From contig NZ_JAOQNK010000001.1 in the NCBI RefSeq assembly GCF_025961315.1, positions 6,138,001 through 6,202,000 of the forward strand: a stretch of DNA of 64,000 bases, read 5' to 3'. Source of the DNA: Sphingobacterium kitahiroshimense. GTDB taxonomy: Bacteria > Bacteroidota > Bacteroidia > Sphingobacteriales > Sphingobacteriaceae. Shown here one piece after another: positions 1-9,209 of this stretch. Each line of letters starts with the position of its first letter. Positions within the stretch are counted from its first letter, which is position 1. Below the pieces are notes generated by a model. The model saw nothing but the letters and a program-made list of their open reading frames with translations, ran no database searches and was not told the DNA's origin. The translations under genes were made by a program, and so were the position numbers.

Positions 1-32
1 TTTTTATTTTTTTGTTTCGATAAAAATTAAGG

Positions 33-49
33 TAAAGTTATTAACTTTA
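33..49. promoter_or_regulatory. Perfect 17-bp palindrome, candidate operator of the NrtR-like gene
   Basis: TAAAGTTA and TAACTTTA flank a single central T. The site lies about 60 bp upstream of the NrtR-like regulator. Regulators of this family bind palindromes of roughly 20 bp, so autoregulation is a reasonable inference. The sequence is AT-rich and a chance palindrome is possible. Confidence 0.4.
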
Positions 50-108
50 TAGCATAAGCTACATATTCAACTCATTGGTTTAAGTAAAGATAATAAATTA
101 GAAAAGTT

Positions 109-780
109 TTGTATACTACATTTACAGTCGATTGTGTCATTTTCGGTTTTTATGAGGGGGAACTACATGTTCTACTAACGGAGAGAAATGAATATCCTTT
201 TAAGGATTGGTGGGCGTTGCCTGGTTTTTTTGTTAATAATGATGAAGAAATGGAGGATGCTGTTAAGCGGATATTATATGAAAATACAGGTCTTAAGGAT
301 GTGTTTTTGGATCAATTGTATGCCTTTGCAGGTTTAAAAAGACATCCTCAGGGAAGGATCTTGACAGTTGCTTACTATGCTTTACTACAATTGGACAAGA
401 CAAAAATTAAGTTAAAGCCAGTTACTTCTTATATGCGACAGGCCAAATGGTTCCCTTTAAATAAAGTGCCAGATTTGGCTTTTGATCATAGTACAATTTT
501 AAAACAAAGTGTTGAAAAATTGAGACGTCGTATCGCTAATACACCCATCGCTTTTGAACTGTTGCCAGACAAATTTACGTTGACACAGTTACAAATGGTC
601 TATGAAAGTATTTTGGGAAGAGAATTGGATAAAAGAAATTTTAGAAAAAAAATGATTAACTACGGTTTTCTTAAAGAATTGGACGAAGTTCAAAAAGGAG
701 TAGCTTATCGTGCGGCAAGGCTTTACAAGTTGGATAAACGCAAGTTTTTAAAGCAATTTCAAAACAGTATAACTTTTTAA
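109..780 (+). CDS. NrtR-like transcriptional regulator (degenerate Nudix domain plus winged helix)
   Basis: This is probably a ligand-sensing DNA-binding regulator, not a Nudix hydrolase. Residues 39-62 align with the Nudix box, but the catalytic REXXEE core reads RILYEN, so two of its glutamates are replaced by Ile and Asn. Residues from about 150 to 215 have the winged-helix character of the NrtR/AraR group, which in Bacteroidota often controls sugar or NAD metabolism. The start is unusual. An in-frame stop lies at 94-96 and the first in-frame ATG falls inside the Nudix box, so TTG at 109 (or ATT at 97) must be used. No metabolic partner gene is adjacent, so the regulon is unknown. A strong hairpin follows. 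Confidence 0.8.
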   Translation: MYTTFTVDCVIFGFYEGELHVLLTERNEYPFKDWWALPGFFVNNDEEMEDAVKRILYENTGLKDVFLDQLYAFAGLKRHPQGRILTVAYYALLQLDKTKIKLKPVTSYMRQAKWFPLNKVPDLAFDHSTILKQSVEKLRRRIANTPIAFELLPDKFTLTQLQMVYESILGRELDKRNFRKKMINYGFLKELDEVQKGVAYRAARLYKLDKRKFLKQFQNSITF

Positions 781-792
781 CAGTTATAAGTT

Positions 793-840
793 TAAAATAA
801 AAAAAGTGCATATCGTATAGTATGCACTTTTTTTATTTTA
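793..840. terminator. Rho-independent terminator, bidirectional in form
   Basis: Two perfect 20-nt arms (793-812 and 821-840) flank the 8-nt loop TCGTATAG. The GTGCATA core is bordered by A-rich and T-rich ends. It closes the NrtR-like gene and insulates the TetR promoter that follows. Confidence 0.85.
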
Positions 841-867
841 AAAATTGACGATCTGTTGACAATTAAA

Positions 868-898
868 TTGTGAGTGTTTTTCACTTTTTGTATATTTG
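868..898 (+). promoter_or_regulatory. Bacteroidota-type promoter (-33 TTG, -7 TATATTTG)
   Basis: TTG at 868-870 is followed after 20 nt by TATATTTG at 891-898, matching the -33 / TAnnTTTG layout known in Bacteroidota. Transcription would start near 902. The efflux operon beginning with the TetR gene is the target. The promoter overlaps an upstream in-frame ATG (874), which argues for the later start at 937. Confidence 0.65.
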
Positions 899-936
899 AC
901 CAAAGTTTACATAAAGTCAAAAGTTTAGAATTAAGT

Positions 937-1560
937 ATGTCAACAAACAATGATAATAAGAAAGAGTTCATTATTGCCGCAGCTATTAGAAGATTTGCGC
1001 ACTATGGCTTTTCTAAAACAACCATGAATGAGATTGCAGAAGATGTTAAAATTACCAAGGCAAACCTTTATTACTATTATCCTGATAAAACAACATTAGT
1101 GCATGATGTGATCTTATCTGTCACAGATGATTTCAGGAAGCAAGAACAAGAACTAATTAAGAAGTCTAAATCTTCCGTCATTAATCTTCTTTTAGATTTG
1201 TTGGATTTAAAATCAGCATTTATAGAGCGTCATTATATGTTGCATATGAATGAAAACATGGAATGGATAAAAGGTGCGCCATTGCAAACATTGATGCGTC
1301 AAATACATGAAAAGGAAGTTATCGAAGTTGCAAAATTATTTCAAAATGGAGTAGATAATAAAGAACTTGCTATAGAGGATGTACATAAAACAAGTGAAAT
1401 GTACGTTTACCTAATGAAAAGTATCGGATTAGTAGGAATATTATGTGATGTGTTTACCGGAATTCCAACGCAATGTAATGTGGGCGATGTTTTACAGAAG
1501 CAAAAAGATGCAACAATGTTAATATACAATGGTTTAAAGTTTAATACGGTTTCGAATTAA
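937..1560 (+). CDS. TetR/AcrR-family transcriptional regulator
   Basis: This is a predicted 207-residue ligand-responsive repressor. The N-terminal helix-turn-helix is classical (FSKTTMNEIAEDVKITKANL, then YYYYPDK, about residues 26-52). The C-terminal half is the variable ligand-binding and dimerisation domain. I chose ATG 937 over 874 because the longer form would begin inside the promoter. It lies 8 nt upstream of the TolC-like gene, so it probably heads and regulates the efflux operon. The inducer cannot be read from sequence. Confidence 0.88.
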   Translation: MSTNNDNKKEFIIAAAIRRFAHYGFSKTTMNEIAEDVKITKANLYYYYPDKTTLVHDVILSVTDDFRKQEQELIKKSKSSVINLLLDLLDLKSAFIERHYMLHMNENMEWIKGAPLQTLMRQIHEKEVIEVAKLFQNGVDNKELAIEDVHKTSEMYVYLMKSIGLVGILCDVFTGIPTQCNVGDVLQKQKDATMLIYNGLKFNTVSN

Positions 1561-1568
1561 TTATAAAA

Positions 1569-2918
1569 ATGAAAAAGATAAAAATAGTAGGAGTGCTATT
1601 AGCCGCTTTGTTTTCAGTGAATTTCGCGCATGCGCAGGAAATATTAACATTGAACCAAGCTCTTAAGTATGCGCTGGAAAACAAAGCAGAGGCAAAAAAA
1701 TCAACACTTGATTTAGAGAACGCCCAGTATAAAATTGACGAAGTCCGAGGGGGAGCTCTTCCGCAGATTAGTGGTGCAGGTACATTGACATATAACCCAA
1801 TGTTACAGAAGGTGGCACTACCTGGAGAAATTATTGGAAAACCCGGTGAAACAGTAATGGTCGCAATGGGGCAAAAGTGGCAATCAAATGCTTCCCTGCA
1901 GGTTAATCAGCAGCTATTTAACCAATCATTATTTACGGGTTTAAAAGCCGCAAAAACTACAAAAGAGTTCTATATCATTAATAAAAGCTTGTCTGATGAG
2001 CAATTAATTGAAAAGGTCGCAAATGCGTATTATGATGTTTTTCAGACACAGTTACAACTAGAGACCGTTGATAATAATTTAAATAGCACAACTAAAACAA
2101 GAGATGTGATCGCGGGTTTGGTACAGGCGGGTTTGGGAAAGAAAATTGATTTGGACCGTACAAGTGTAGCTGTCAATAATTTAAAAGCAAACCGTCAAAT
2201 TTTGATTAATGCATTGGAATTGAAAGAAAATGCGTTGAAATTTGCTATTGGTATGCCTATGCAACAGGAAGTTAAACTTCCCAATGAGACTTTTGAAATA
2301 AACTTATCAACAGCTGATTTAGCAGCGGCAGAATTAGCATCAAGAACTGAAGTTAGATTGCTGGAAAAGCAAAACCAACTATTGGAGTTGAATAGAAATG
2401 CTATGAAAGCTGAACTTTACCCTAAACTTTCTTTTTCTGGTAATTTAGGATATTTAGGAATGGGACCAACTTTCCCAATTTTCGCAAAAAATGAAGGAGT
2501 TAAATGGTCGGGTTTTTCTGGTTTAGGCTTAAATCTCTCAGTTCCTATTTTTACTGGAGGAACAACAAAAGCCAAAATTAACCAAGCTACTATTCAGTTG
2601 AAACAAGCGCAGGTTGATTTGGAAGATACTAAATTGGCTCTGAGTTTATCCAATGAAAATGCCAAATCGCAGATTACAAATAGTCTATTGACAATTAATA
2701 GTAATCGCGAAAATGTACAATTAGCGAAAGAAGTTTTGGATAACACGCAGAATAATTATAAAAATGGATTAGCAACGCTCACAGATTTATTAGATGCTGA
2801 AAATGCTTATGCAGATGCACAAAACAATTTAAGTACATCATTATTAAATTACAAAGTAGCTGAGGTTCAATTGATTAAGGCTAAAGGGGAATTAAATACA
2901 TTATTAAATAGCAAATAG
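1569..2918 (+). CDS. TolC-family outer-membrane efflux protein
   Basis: This is the outer-membrane channel of a tripartite pump. It has a signal peptide (about residues 1-22, ending AHAQ) and two outer-membrane efflux repeats of alternating strands and long amphipathic helices. The second repeat carries the typical C-terminal pattern NYKNGLATLTDLLDAENAY. At 449 residues it has normal length for the family. It sits between the TetR gene and the adaptor gene with gaps of 8 and 10 nt, so the four genes form one operon. Substrates are unknown. Confidence 0.92.
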   Translation: MKKIKIVGVLLAALFSVNFAHAQEILTLNQALKYALENKAEAKKSTLDLENAQYKIDEVRGGALPQISGAGTLTYNPMLQKVALPGEIIGKPGETVMVAMGQKWQSNASLQVNQQLFNQSLFTGLKAAKTTKEFYIINKSLSDEQLIEKVANAYYDVFQTQLQLETVDNNLNSTTKTRDVIAGLVQAGLGKKIDLDRTSVAVNNLKANRQILINALELKENALKFAIGMPMQQEVKLPNETFEINLSTADLAAAELASRTEVRLLEKQNQLLELNRNAMKAELYPKLSFSGNLGYLGMGPTFPIFAKNEGVKWSGFSGLGLNLSVPIFTGGTTKAKINQATIQLKQAQVDLEDTKLALSLSNENAKSQITNSLLTINSNRENVQLAKEVLDNTQNNYKNGLATLTDLLDAENAYADAQNNLSTSLLNYKVAEVQLIKAKGELNTLLNSK

Positions 2919-2928
2919 TAACCGATAT

Positions 2929-3987
2929 ATGAAAAAGATATTTATAACAGGAATCATAGTTATTGCTGCATTAGCAGGTATTATGTATGTGTTGAAAAAA
3001 AATAAAAAGGAGAATGAAGCTCAAACAGCTGTAGTAGCGCAAAAAAATGCAGCAGTTGCTGTTCGTATTGCTGAGGCAGGCATTAAGGATGTCAATACAG
3101 TATACGTAACAAATGGAACTTTCCTTCCTAAACAAGAAGTTAAACTTTCTTCAGAAGTTGCTGGACGTGTAGCTCGTGTACTTGTAGATGAAGGTGATTA
3201 TGTAAAAGTAGGACAGACATTAGCCATTATTGTTGGAGATAAGCAAAATGTAAGTGTAAACAATGCGCAGGCGGTTTACGATAATGCGAAAAATGAGGTA
3301 GCTCGATTTGAAAGTGCATTTGCAACAGGTGGTGTTACGAAACAGCAATTAGATCAGATGAAATTGCAATTGGAAAATGCAAAAAACAATTTACGCTCAT
3401 CACAGATCACGGCCTCAGATGTTAACGTAAAAGCTTCATTTGCTGGTATTGTCAATAAGAGAAGTATTGAGCCGGGTTCATATGTAAGCCCAGGAAATGA
3501 AATGTTTGAAATCGTCAATGTGTCTTCATTAAAATTGAAGGTAAACGTAGACGAGAAAAATATAGGATTTGTCAAATTAAGTCAAAACATCAAGGTTCAG
3601 TCAGCAGTGTTAGCTAATAAAACCTTCCAAGGTAAAGTCACATTTATTGCGCCCAAAGCAGATGGAAGTCTAAATTTCCCTGTTGAATTGGAAATAAGTA
3701 ATAATGCTGCTAATGATTTAAAGGCAGGAATGTACGGAACAGCTTATTTTGGTGATGATCAGACTGCTCAAGCATTAGTTGTTCCTAGAGATGCTTTTGT
3801 CGGTAGTGTAAGCTCGAATCAGGTATTTGTTGTTAAAGACGGAAAAGCGGTATTAACTAAAGTAACTGCTGGTCGTGTGTTTGGAGATCAGGTTGAAATC
3901 ATTTCAGGTATTGAAAGTGGTGCACAAGTCATTACGACAGGACAGATCAATTTATTGGATGGTACTGCTGTAGAAATCATTAAATAA
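2929..3987 (+). CDS. RND efflux periplasmic adaptor (membrane fusion protein)
   Basis: This 352-residue HlyD/AcrA-type adaptor links the inner-membrane transporter to the TolC-like channel. An N-terminal membrane anchor (about residues 5-21) is followed by a lipoyl half-motif (GRVARVLVDEGDYVKVGQ), a short coiled-coil hairpin, the second lipoyl half (FAGIVNKRSIEPGSYVSPG), then beta-barrel and membrane-proximal domains. It ends 16 nt before the RND gene. There is no lipobox, so anchoring is by the N-terminal helix. Confidence 0.92.
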   Translation: MKKIFITGIIVIAALAGIMYVLKKNKKENEAQTAVVAQKNAAVAVRIAEAGIKDVNTVYVTNGTFLPKQEVKLSSEVAGRVARVLVDEGDYVKVGQTLAIIVGDKQNVSVNNAQAVYDNAKNEVARFESAFATGGVTKQQLDQMKLQLENAKNNLRSSQITASDVNVKASFAGIVNKRSIEPGSYVSPGNEMFEIVNVSSLKLKVNVDEKNIGFVKLSQNIKVQSAVLANKTFQGKVTFIAPKADGSLNFPVELEISNNAANDLKAGMYGTAYFGDDQTAQALVVPRDAFVGSVSSNQVFVVKDGKAVLTKVTAGRVFGDQVEIISGIESGAQVITTGQINLLDGTAVEIIK

Positions 3988-4003
3988 TTAACGTAAGTTT
4001 TAA

Positions 4004-7000
4004 ATGAAAATTTCTGAAATATCTATAAAACGACCGAGTATCATCATTGTCATATTTTTATTATTGACATTAGGTGGTATCGGATCTTATTTGAATTTAG
4101 GCTACGAATTAGTTCCTAAATTTGATGTGAATGTTATAACTGTACAGACCGTCTATCCCGGAGCTGCTCCTTCGGAAGTAGAAACATCTGTTTCTAAAGT
4201 AATAGAAGATGCCGTTTCATCTTTAGAGAACGTAAAGAAGATTGAAACAAAATCTATGGAAAGTGTTTCGGTCGTCATGATTACGTTAAATACAGGTGCC
4301 GATGTCAACTTTCTTTTGACTGATGCACAACGTAAAATCAATGCTGTGATCAATGATTTACCGGAAGATGCCGAAACCCCATCGTTAAGTAAATTTTCAC
4401 TCGATGATGTGGCGATAATGAACCTTTCAGTAACGTCAAGCTTATCTGAAAAAGAATTATACGACTTATTAGATCAAAAGATTCAACCTGTTTTTGCCCG
4501 GATATTAGGTGTTGCAAAAGTAGATTTGACCGGTGGTGAAGAACGCGAAATCCAAGTAAGTGCTAATCCAGAAAAATTAGAAGGATATGGCCTTACGATC
4601 AGTGATGTGCAAAAAATAATTGCATCTTCTAACTTAGATTTTCCTACAGGTAGCATTAAATCGAGAGACAATCAGACAACAATCCGTCTATCGGGTAAAT
4701 TTACCTCATTGGACCAAATGCGTAATCTTCCGATCACTACGCCTTCTGGTGTATCAATTCGTTTAAGTGATGTTGCAGATGTTCAGGATGGTATCAAGGA
4801 TATTGAAAAGATATCTCGTATTGATCAAAAAAACACCATTTTAATGCAGGTTTTCAAGCAGTCAGATGCCAATGCGGTTGCTGTATCGAAACTTGTTAAA
4901 AAGACAATCGAGGTTGTAGAAAAAGATTACAAGGAACAAAAAATCAAAATTGATGTCGCGAGTGATTCGACTGAATACACCATTAATGCCGCAAGTAACG
5001 TAATGCACGATTTAATGATCGCTGTTGCTTTGGTAGGTTTTATCATGTTGTTTTTCTTGCATAGTTTACGTGATGCCTTTATCGCTGTTGTAGCTATTCC
5101 TTTGTCATTGATTGCAACTTTTATCGGGCTTTATGTAATGGGGTATACGCTTAACTTAATGTCCTTATTAGGTCTTTCCCTAGTGGTTGGTATTTTAGTG
5201 GATGATGCGATCGTTGTTATTGAGAATATTCACAGGCACATGCAAATGGGTAAAAGCAAGATTCGTGCAGCTTATGATGGTGCTGCAGAAATTGGTTTTA
5301 CCGTAACTGCCATTACGTTAGTAATTGTTGTTGTATTCTTACCGATTGCTTTATCATCAGGTTTAGTATCTGACATCTTGCGTCAATTTTGTGTAACGGT
5401 TATTTTTGCAACATTAATCTCTTTACTTGTTTCATTTACCGTAGTACCTTGGTTGTATTCACGTTTTGGGAAACTGTCACACATTAGCAATGCGACTTTC
5501 TTTGGTAGAATTTTAGAAAAATTTGAAGCAGGATTACAGAAATTAACACATTGGATTTCTGGAATTTTAGAATGGGCATTACGTAATCGCTGGAATAAGG
5601 TAATTACCTTAGTCGTAACGATTATGATGTTTGCTGCATCCATTAGTTTATTGGTGATGGGTTACATTGGTACAGATTTCTTTCCGGGTAATGATAAAGG
5701 AGAATTCTATTTACAGCTAGAACTTAATAAAGATGCTTCGATTGAACAAACCAACTTTATGACTCAAAAAGCTGAATCATTTTTAGCGGCTAAACCAGAG
5801 ATCGAAAGAGTGATCACAACTGTGGGACAGGCGTCTGATGGTATGATGGCTGGTACTTCAGGAACGAAGTATAAATCTGAAATGCAGATTTATTTGAAAG
5901 ATGGTCAAAACAAATTGGTGCCAACAAAAGTGTATGCTGCGAAGTTGAAACGAGAGATGGAAGAGCATTTAGTGGGAGCCAAAGTAAAGACGGTTTCAAT
6001 CGGTATTATGGGGGCAGAGCAGGCTCCATTGAATCTAACTGTAATTGCATCATCGCAAAAAGATGCTTTAGAATTTGCTGATAAGGCTGCCGCATTATTG
6101 CGTAATATTTCAGGAGCAACGGAAGTAAAATTGACATCAGAAGATGGTAATCCGGAGATCAATGTACAATTAGATCGTGACAAGATGAATGCTCTGGGAT
6201 TAAATGTCGCTTCTGTAGGTATGACGATGCAGACAGCATTCTCTGGTAATACTGATACAAAATACCGTGCTGGTGATACAGAATATGATATCAACATTCG
6301 TTATGATCAATCTGGGAGAACGAGTATGGATAATGTGAAAAACTTAAAATTCATTAATGCGAAGGGCGAGTCGATTTCCTTAGAACAATTTGCAGATATC
6401 GAATATGGATCTGGGCCAACTTTATTGGAGAGACGTGATAAGTCACCATCTGTTTCAGTACAAGCGCAAGTTGTCGGTAAACCTGCTGGTACGATAGCGA
6501 GTGAATGGGAAACTGAATTTAAGAAACTTGAACTTAAACCAGGTGTATCGTTCAAGTGGGGCGGAAATATGGAGAATCAACAAGAAGGTTTCGGTACTTT
6601 AGGAATTGCATTATTAGCATCCATTATCTTAGTATACTTCGTGATGGTAGCCTTATATGATAGTTTTGCAACGCCATTTATTGTATTATTCTCGATCCCA
6701 TTATCGTTCATTGGTGCATTTTTGTTATTAGCATTAACGAACCAGACTTTAAATATCTTTACTATTTTAGGTATTATTATGTTGATTGGTTTAGTTGCGA
6801 AAAATGCCATTATGTTGGTTGACTTTGCAAATCATAAGAAAGACGCCGGTTTTACTACATATGAATCATTAATTGCGGCAAACCATGCACGTTTACGTCC
6901 TATTTTAATGACAACTATTGCAATGGTTATTGGAATGGTTCCGATTGCAATGGCGCAAGGTGACGGTGCCGACATGAACCGTGGTATTGCAATTGTGATT

Positions 7001-7180
7001 ATTGGTGGTTTATTGTCATCGTTGTTTCTTACGCTGATAATAGTACCAGTTGTTTACTCTCTTTTCGATGGCATTCAAAGAAGATTGGGTAATCATGAAA
7101 AGGTAGATTACGAAGCAGAAATGGTTGCAGACTATGTTCCAAGTGATGATTATGTAGATGAAATGTCCAGCAAGCACTAA
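4004..7180 (+). CDS. RND-family multidrug efflux transporter (AcrB/HAE-1 type)
   Basis: This is a 1058-residue proton-driven inner-membrane exporter. Two homologous halves each have a first transmembrane helix, a large periplasmic loop and a six-helix bundle. The proton-relay residues are visible: the TM4 pair Asp-Asp in GILVDDAIVVIENI and the TM10 Lys in GLVAKNAIMLVDFA. The short charged tail is family-typical. It is the last gene of the TetR-TolC-adaptor-pump operon and is followed by a strong hairpin. Drug, dye or metabolite export is plausible, but the substrate cannot be assigned. Confidence 0.94.
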   Translation: MKISEISIKRPSIIIVIFLLLTLGGIGSYLNLGYELVPKFDVNVITVQTVYPGAAPSEVETSVSKVIEDAVSSLENVKKIETKSMESVSVVMITLNTGADVNFLLTDAQRKINAVINDLPEDAETPSLSKFSLDDVAIMNLSVTSSLSEKELYDLLDQKIQPVFARILGVAKVDLTGGEEREIQVSANPEKLEGYGLTISDVQKIIASSNLDFPTGSIKSRDNQTTIRLSGKFTSLDQMRNLPITTPSGVSIRLSDVADVQDGIKDIEKISRIDQKNTILMQVFKQSDANAVAVSKLVKKTIEVVEKDYKEQKIKIDVASDSTEYTINAASNVMHDLMIAVALVGFIMLFFLHSLRDAFIAVVAIPLSLIATFIGLYVMGYTLNLMSLLGLSLVVGILVDDAIVVIENIHRHMQMGKSKIRAAYDGAAEIGFTVTAITLVIVVVFLPIALSSGLVSDILRQFCVTVIFATLISLLVSFTVVPWLYSRFGKLSHISNATFFGRILEKFEAGLQKLTHWISGILEWALRNRWNKVITLVVTIMMFAASISLLVMGYIGTDFFPGNDKGEFYLQLELNKDASIEQTNFMTQKAESFLAAKPEIERVITTVGQASDGMMAGTSGTKYKSEMQIYLKDGQNKLVPTKVYAAKLKREMEEHLVGAKVKTVSIGIMGAEQAPLNLTVIASSQKDALEFADKAAALLRNISGATEVKLTSEDGNPEINVQLDRDKMNALGLNVASVGMTMQTAFSGNTDTKYRAGDTEYDINIRYDQSGRTSMDNVKNLKFINAKGESISLEQFADIEYGSGPTLLERRDKSPSVSVQAQVVGKPAGTIASEWETEFKKLELKPGVSFKWGGNMENQQEGFGTLGIALLASIILVYFVMVALYDSFATPFIVLFSIPLSFIGAFLLLALTNQTLNIFTILGIIMLIGLVAKNAIMLVDFANHKKDAGFTTYESLIAANHARLRPILMTTIAMVIGMVPIAMAQGDGADMNRGIAIVIIGGLLSSLFLTLIIVPVVYSLFDGIQRRLGNHEKVDYEAEMVADYVPSDDYVDEMSSKH

Positions 7181-7201
7181 ATATTTTTCATAAGTTTATT
7201 T

Positions 7202-7243
7202 AAAAGAAGAAAGCCTTGCAAAACTGCAAGGCTTTCTTCTTTT
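7202..7243 (+). terminator. Rho-independent terminator of the efflux operon
   Basis: Perfect arms at 7202-7220 and 7225-7243 (19 bp, core AGCCTTGCA / TGCAAGGCT) close on the loop AAAC. The 3' arm is T-rich. Confidence 0.9.
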
Positions 7244-7318
7244 GTTACTGTTCGTATTTAATTTATGTTAAATTTTGATAAAATTATTTCAAACAATCGA
7301 TTGCATTTAAAAAAATGC

Positions 7319-7326
7319 TAATTTTG
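7319..7326 (+). promoter_or_regulatory. Candidate -7 element for glmS
   Basis: TAATTTTG fits TAnnTTTG and would start transcription near 7330, about 34 nt before glmS. No -33 TTG is present at the usual spacing, so the call rests on one box. Confidence 0.35.
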
Positions 7327-7363
7327 ATTCAATTGTTTAAATTAATAACGTTAATAATAAATT

Positions 7364-9205
7364 ATGTGTGGAATAGTTGGTTACACGGGTCCGCGTCAGG
7401 CATTTTCTATCGTGCTTGATGGACTTAAGAGATTAGAATATCGTGGATATGATAGTGCTGGTATAGCATTAGTTCAAGAAAACAAGCTCAATGTTTTTAA
7501 AAAAGCAGGTAAAGTAGCAAATTTGGAAACTGCCGTTTCTGGCCATGATGTTAGTTCACATACCGCTATTGGACATACCAGATGGGCTACACACGGTGAG
7601 CCTTCCGACAGAAATGCTCATCCACATTATACACCTGATGGTCAAATTGCCATGATTCATAATGGTATTATTGAAAACTATCTAACTATAAAAAATGAAT
7701 TAATCAGTAAAGGGTATGAGTTTAAAAGCGATACAGATACCGAAGTTTTACTCTATTTTATTTCTGAAATTAAGAAAAATAATGCCTGTAGTTTAGAGGA
7801 AGCAGTACGTATTGCTTTAAAACGGGTTGTTGGTGCTTATGTTATTTTATTGATAGAACCGGAACATCCTGAAACTATCATTGCGGCACGTAAAGGAAGT
7901 CCATTGGTTATCGGTATTGGTAAAGGAGAGCATTTTCTTGGTTCCGATGCATCTCCAATGTTAGCATATACCAATGAGGTTGTGTATATCAATGATTACG
8001 AATTGGCCATTGTTAAACCTGATGAATTAATATTAAAAAATATAGGAAATGAGCGTGTTACACCTTATGTTCAAAAGTTAGATCTGGAATTGGCGGCGAT
8101 TGAAAAAGGAGGCTATGATCACTTTATGCTCAAAGAAATTATAGAACAGCCGCAAGCTATTTTTGATTCAATGCGTGGACGTTTGGATTTAGATAAACTG
8201 ACCATTACATTGAGCGGCATTGAGCAGTACGCAGAGCAGATTTGTAAAGCAAATCGAATAGTCATCGTCTCATGTGGTACAAGCTGGCATGCCGGATTAG
8301 TAGCTGAATATTTAATTGAGGAGCTTTGCCGGATCAATGTCGAAGTCGAGTATGCTTCAGAATTTCGATACCGAAATCCTATTGTAAATGAAGGAGATGT
8401 TATTTTAGCGATATCACAGAGCGGTGAAACAGCAGATACACTGGTTGCTTTAGAAAATGCGAAAAGCAAAGGAGCAATTATATTGGGTGTTGTGAATGTT
8501 GTAGGATCATCTATTGCAAGATTATCACACGCTGGTGCGTACACGCATGCTGGTCCAGAGATTGGAGTAGCAAGTACAAAAGCATTCACTGCGCAGTTAA
8601 CAGTTCTTGAATTAATCGCAATTAAAATAGCGCATATTAAAAAAACAATTGATGAGCACCAATATGCACATCTTTTAAAAGAACTGAGTGCAGTTCCAGA
8701 TAAAGTACAAACGATTTTAGATACGCAACTTCCAAAAATCAGAGAAATAGCTCGTAAATATAAGGACGCAAGAGATTTTCTATATTTAGGTAGAGGATAT
8801 AATTTCCCTATTGCATTAGAAGGAGCCTTAAAACTAAAGGAAATTACGTATATCCATGCAGAAGGGTATCCGGCAGCAGAGATGAAGCACGGACCTATTG
8901 CATTAGTAGATGAAAATCTTCCAGTAGTATTTGTGGCTACCAAGGACCGCTATCATGAGAAAATTGTGAGTAATATTCAGGAAGTGAAGGCCAGAAAAGG
9001 TCGTATTATAGCGGTTATTACTGAGGGAGATGAAGTATCAAAAGGGTTGGCGGAAGATTATATCGAAATTCCGGATGCTGATGAAATTGTAGCACCTATT
9101 TTATCCGTTATTCCATTGCAATTATTATCATACTATATGGGCGTTGAACGTAATCAAGATGTTGACAAACCTCGTAATCTAGCCAAATCTGTGACTGTTG
9201 AATAA
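7364..9205 (+). CDS. glmS: Glutamine--fructose-6-phosphate aminotransferase (isomerizing)
   Basis: The enzyme makes glucosamine 6-phosphate from fructose 6-phosphate and glutamine, the first committed step to UDP-GlcNAc for peptidoglycan and lipopolysaccharide. The protein opens MCGIVGYTG, with Cys2 as the glutaminase nucleophile after Met removal. The class II amidotransferase domain spans roughly residues 2-220. Two SIS isomerase domains follow (IVSCGTSWHAG and AISQSGETADTL in the first). The C-terminus KPRNLAKSVTVE is the canonical end. At 613 residues it is full length. The DUF4954 gene starts 4 nt after its stop, suggesting co-transcription. Confidence 0.98.
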   Translation: MCGIVGYTGPRQAFSIVLDGLKRLEYRGYDSAGIALVQENKLNVFKKAGKVANLETAVSGHDVSSHTAIGHTRWATHGEPSDRNAHPHYTPDGQIAMIHNGIIENYLTIKNELISKGYEFKSDTDTEVLLYFISEIKKNNACSLEEAVRIALKRVVGAYVILLIEPEHPETIIAARKGSPLVIGIGKGEHFLGSDASPMLAYTNEVVYINDYELAIVKPDELILKNIGNERVTPYVQKLDLELAAIEKGGYDHFMLKEIIEQPQAIFDSMRGRLDLDKLTITLSGIEQYAEQICKANRIVIVSCGTSWHAGLVAEYLIEELCRINVEVEYASEFRYRNPIVNEGDVILAISQSGETADTLVALENAKSKGAIILGVVNVVGSSIARLSHAGAYTHAGPEIGVASTKAFTAQLTVLELIAIKIAHIKKTIDEHQYAHLLKELSAVPDKVQTILDTQLPKIREIARKYKDARDFLYLGRGYNFPIALEGALKLKEITYIHAEGYPAAEMKHGPIALVDENLPVVFVATKDRYHEKIVSNIQEVKARKGRIIAVITEGDEVSKGLAEDYIEIPDADEIVAPILSVIPLQLLSYYMGVERNQDVDKPRNLAKSVTVE

Positions 9206-9209
9206 AAAT

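Noticed and set aside
5905..6297. Open frame antisense to the RND transporter
   Set aside because: Fully within a strongly conserved gene and without recognisable domain.
8119..8943. Long open frame antisense to glmS (274 codons)
   Set aside because: It lies wholly inside glmS, shows no family motif, is rich in Ser, Cys and Ala as expected from the complementary frame, and has no promoter or spacing of its own.
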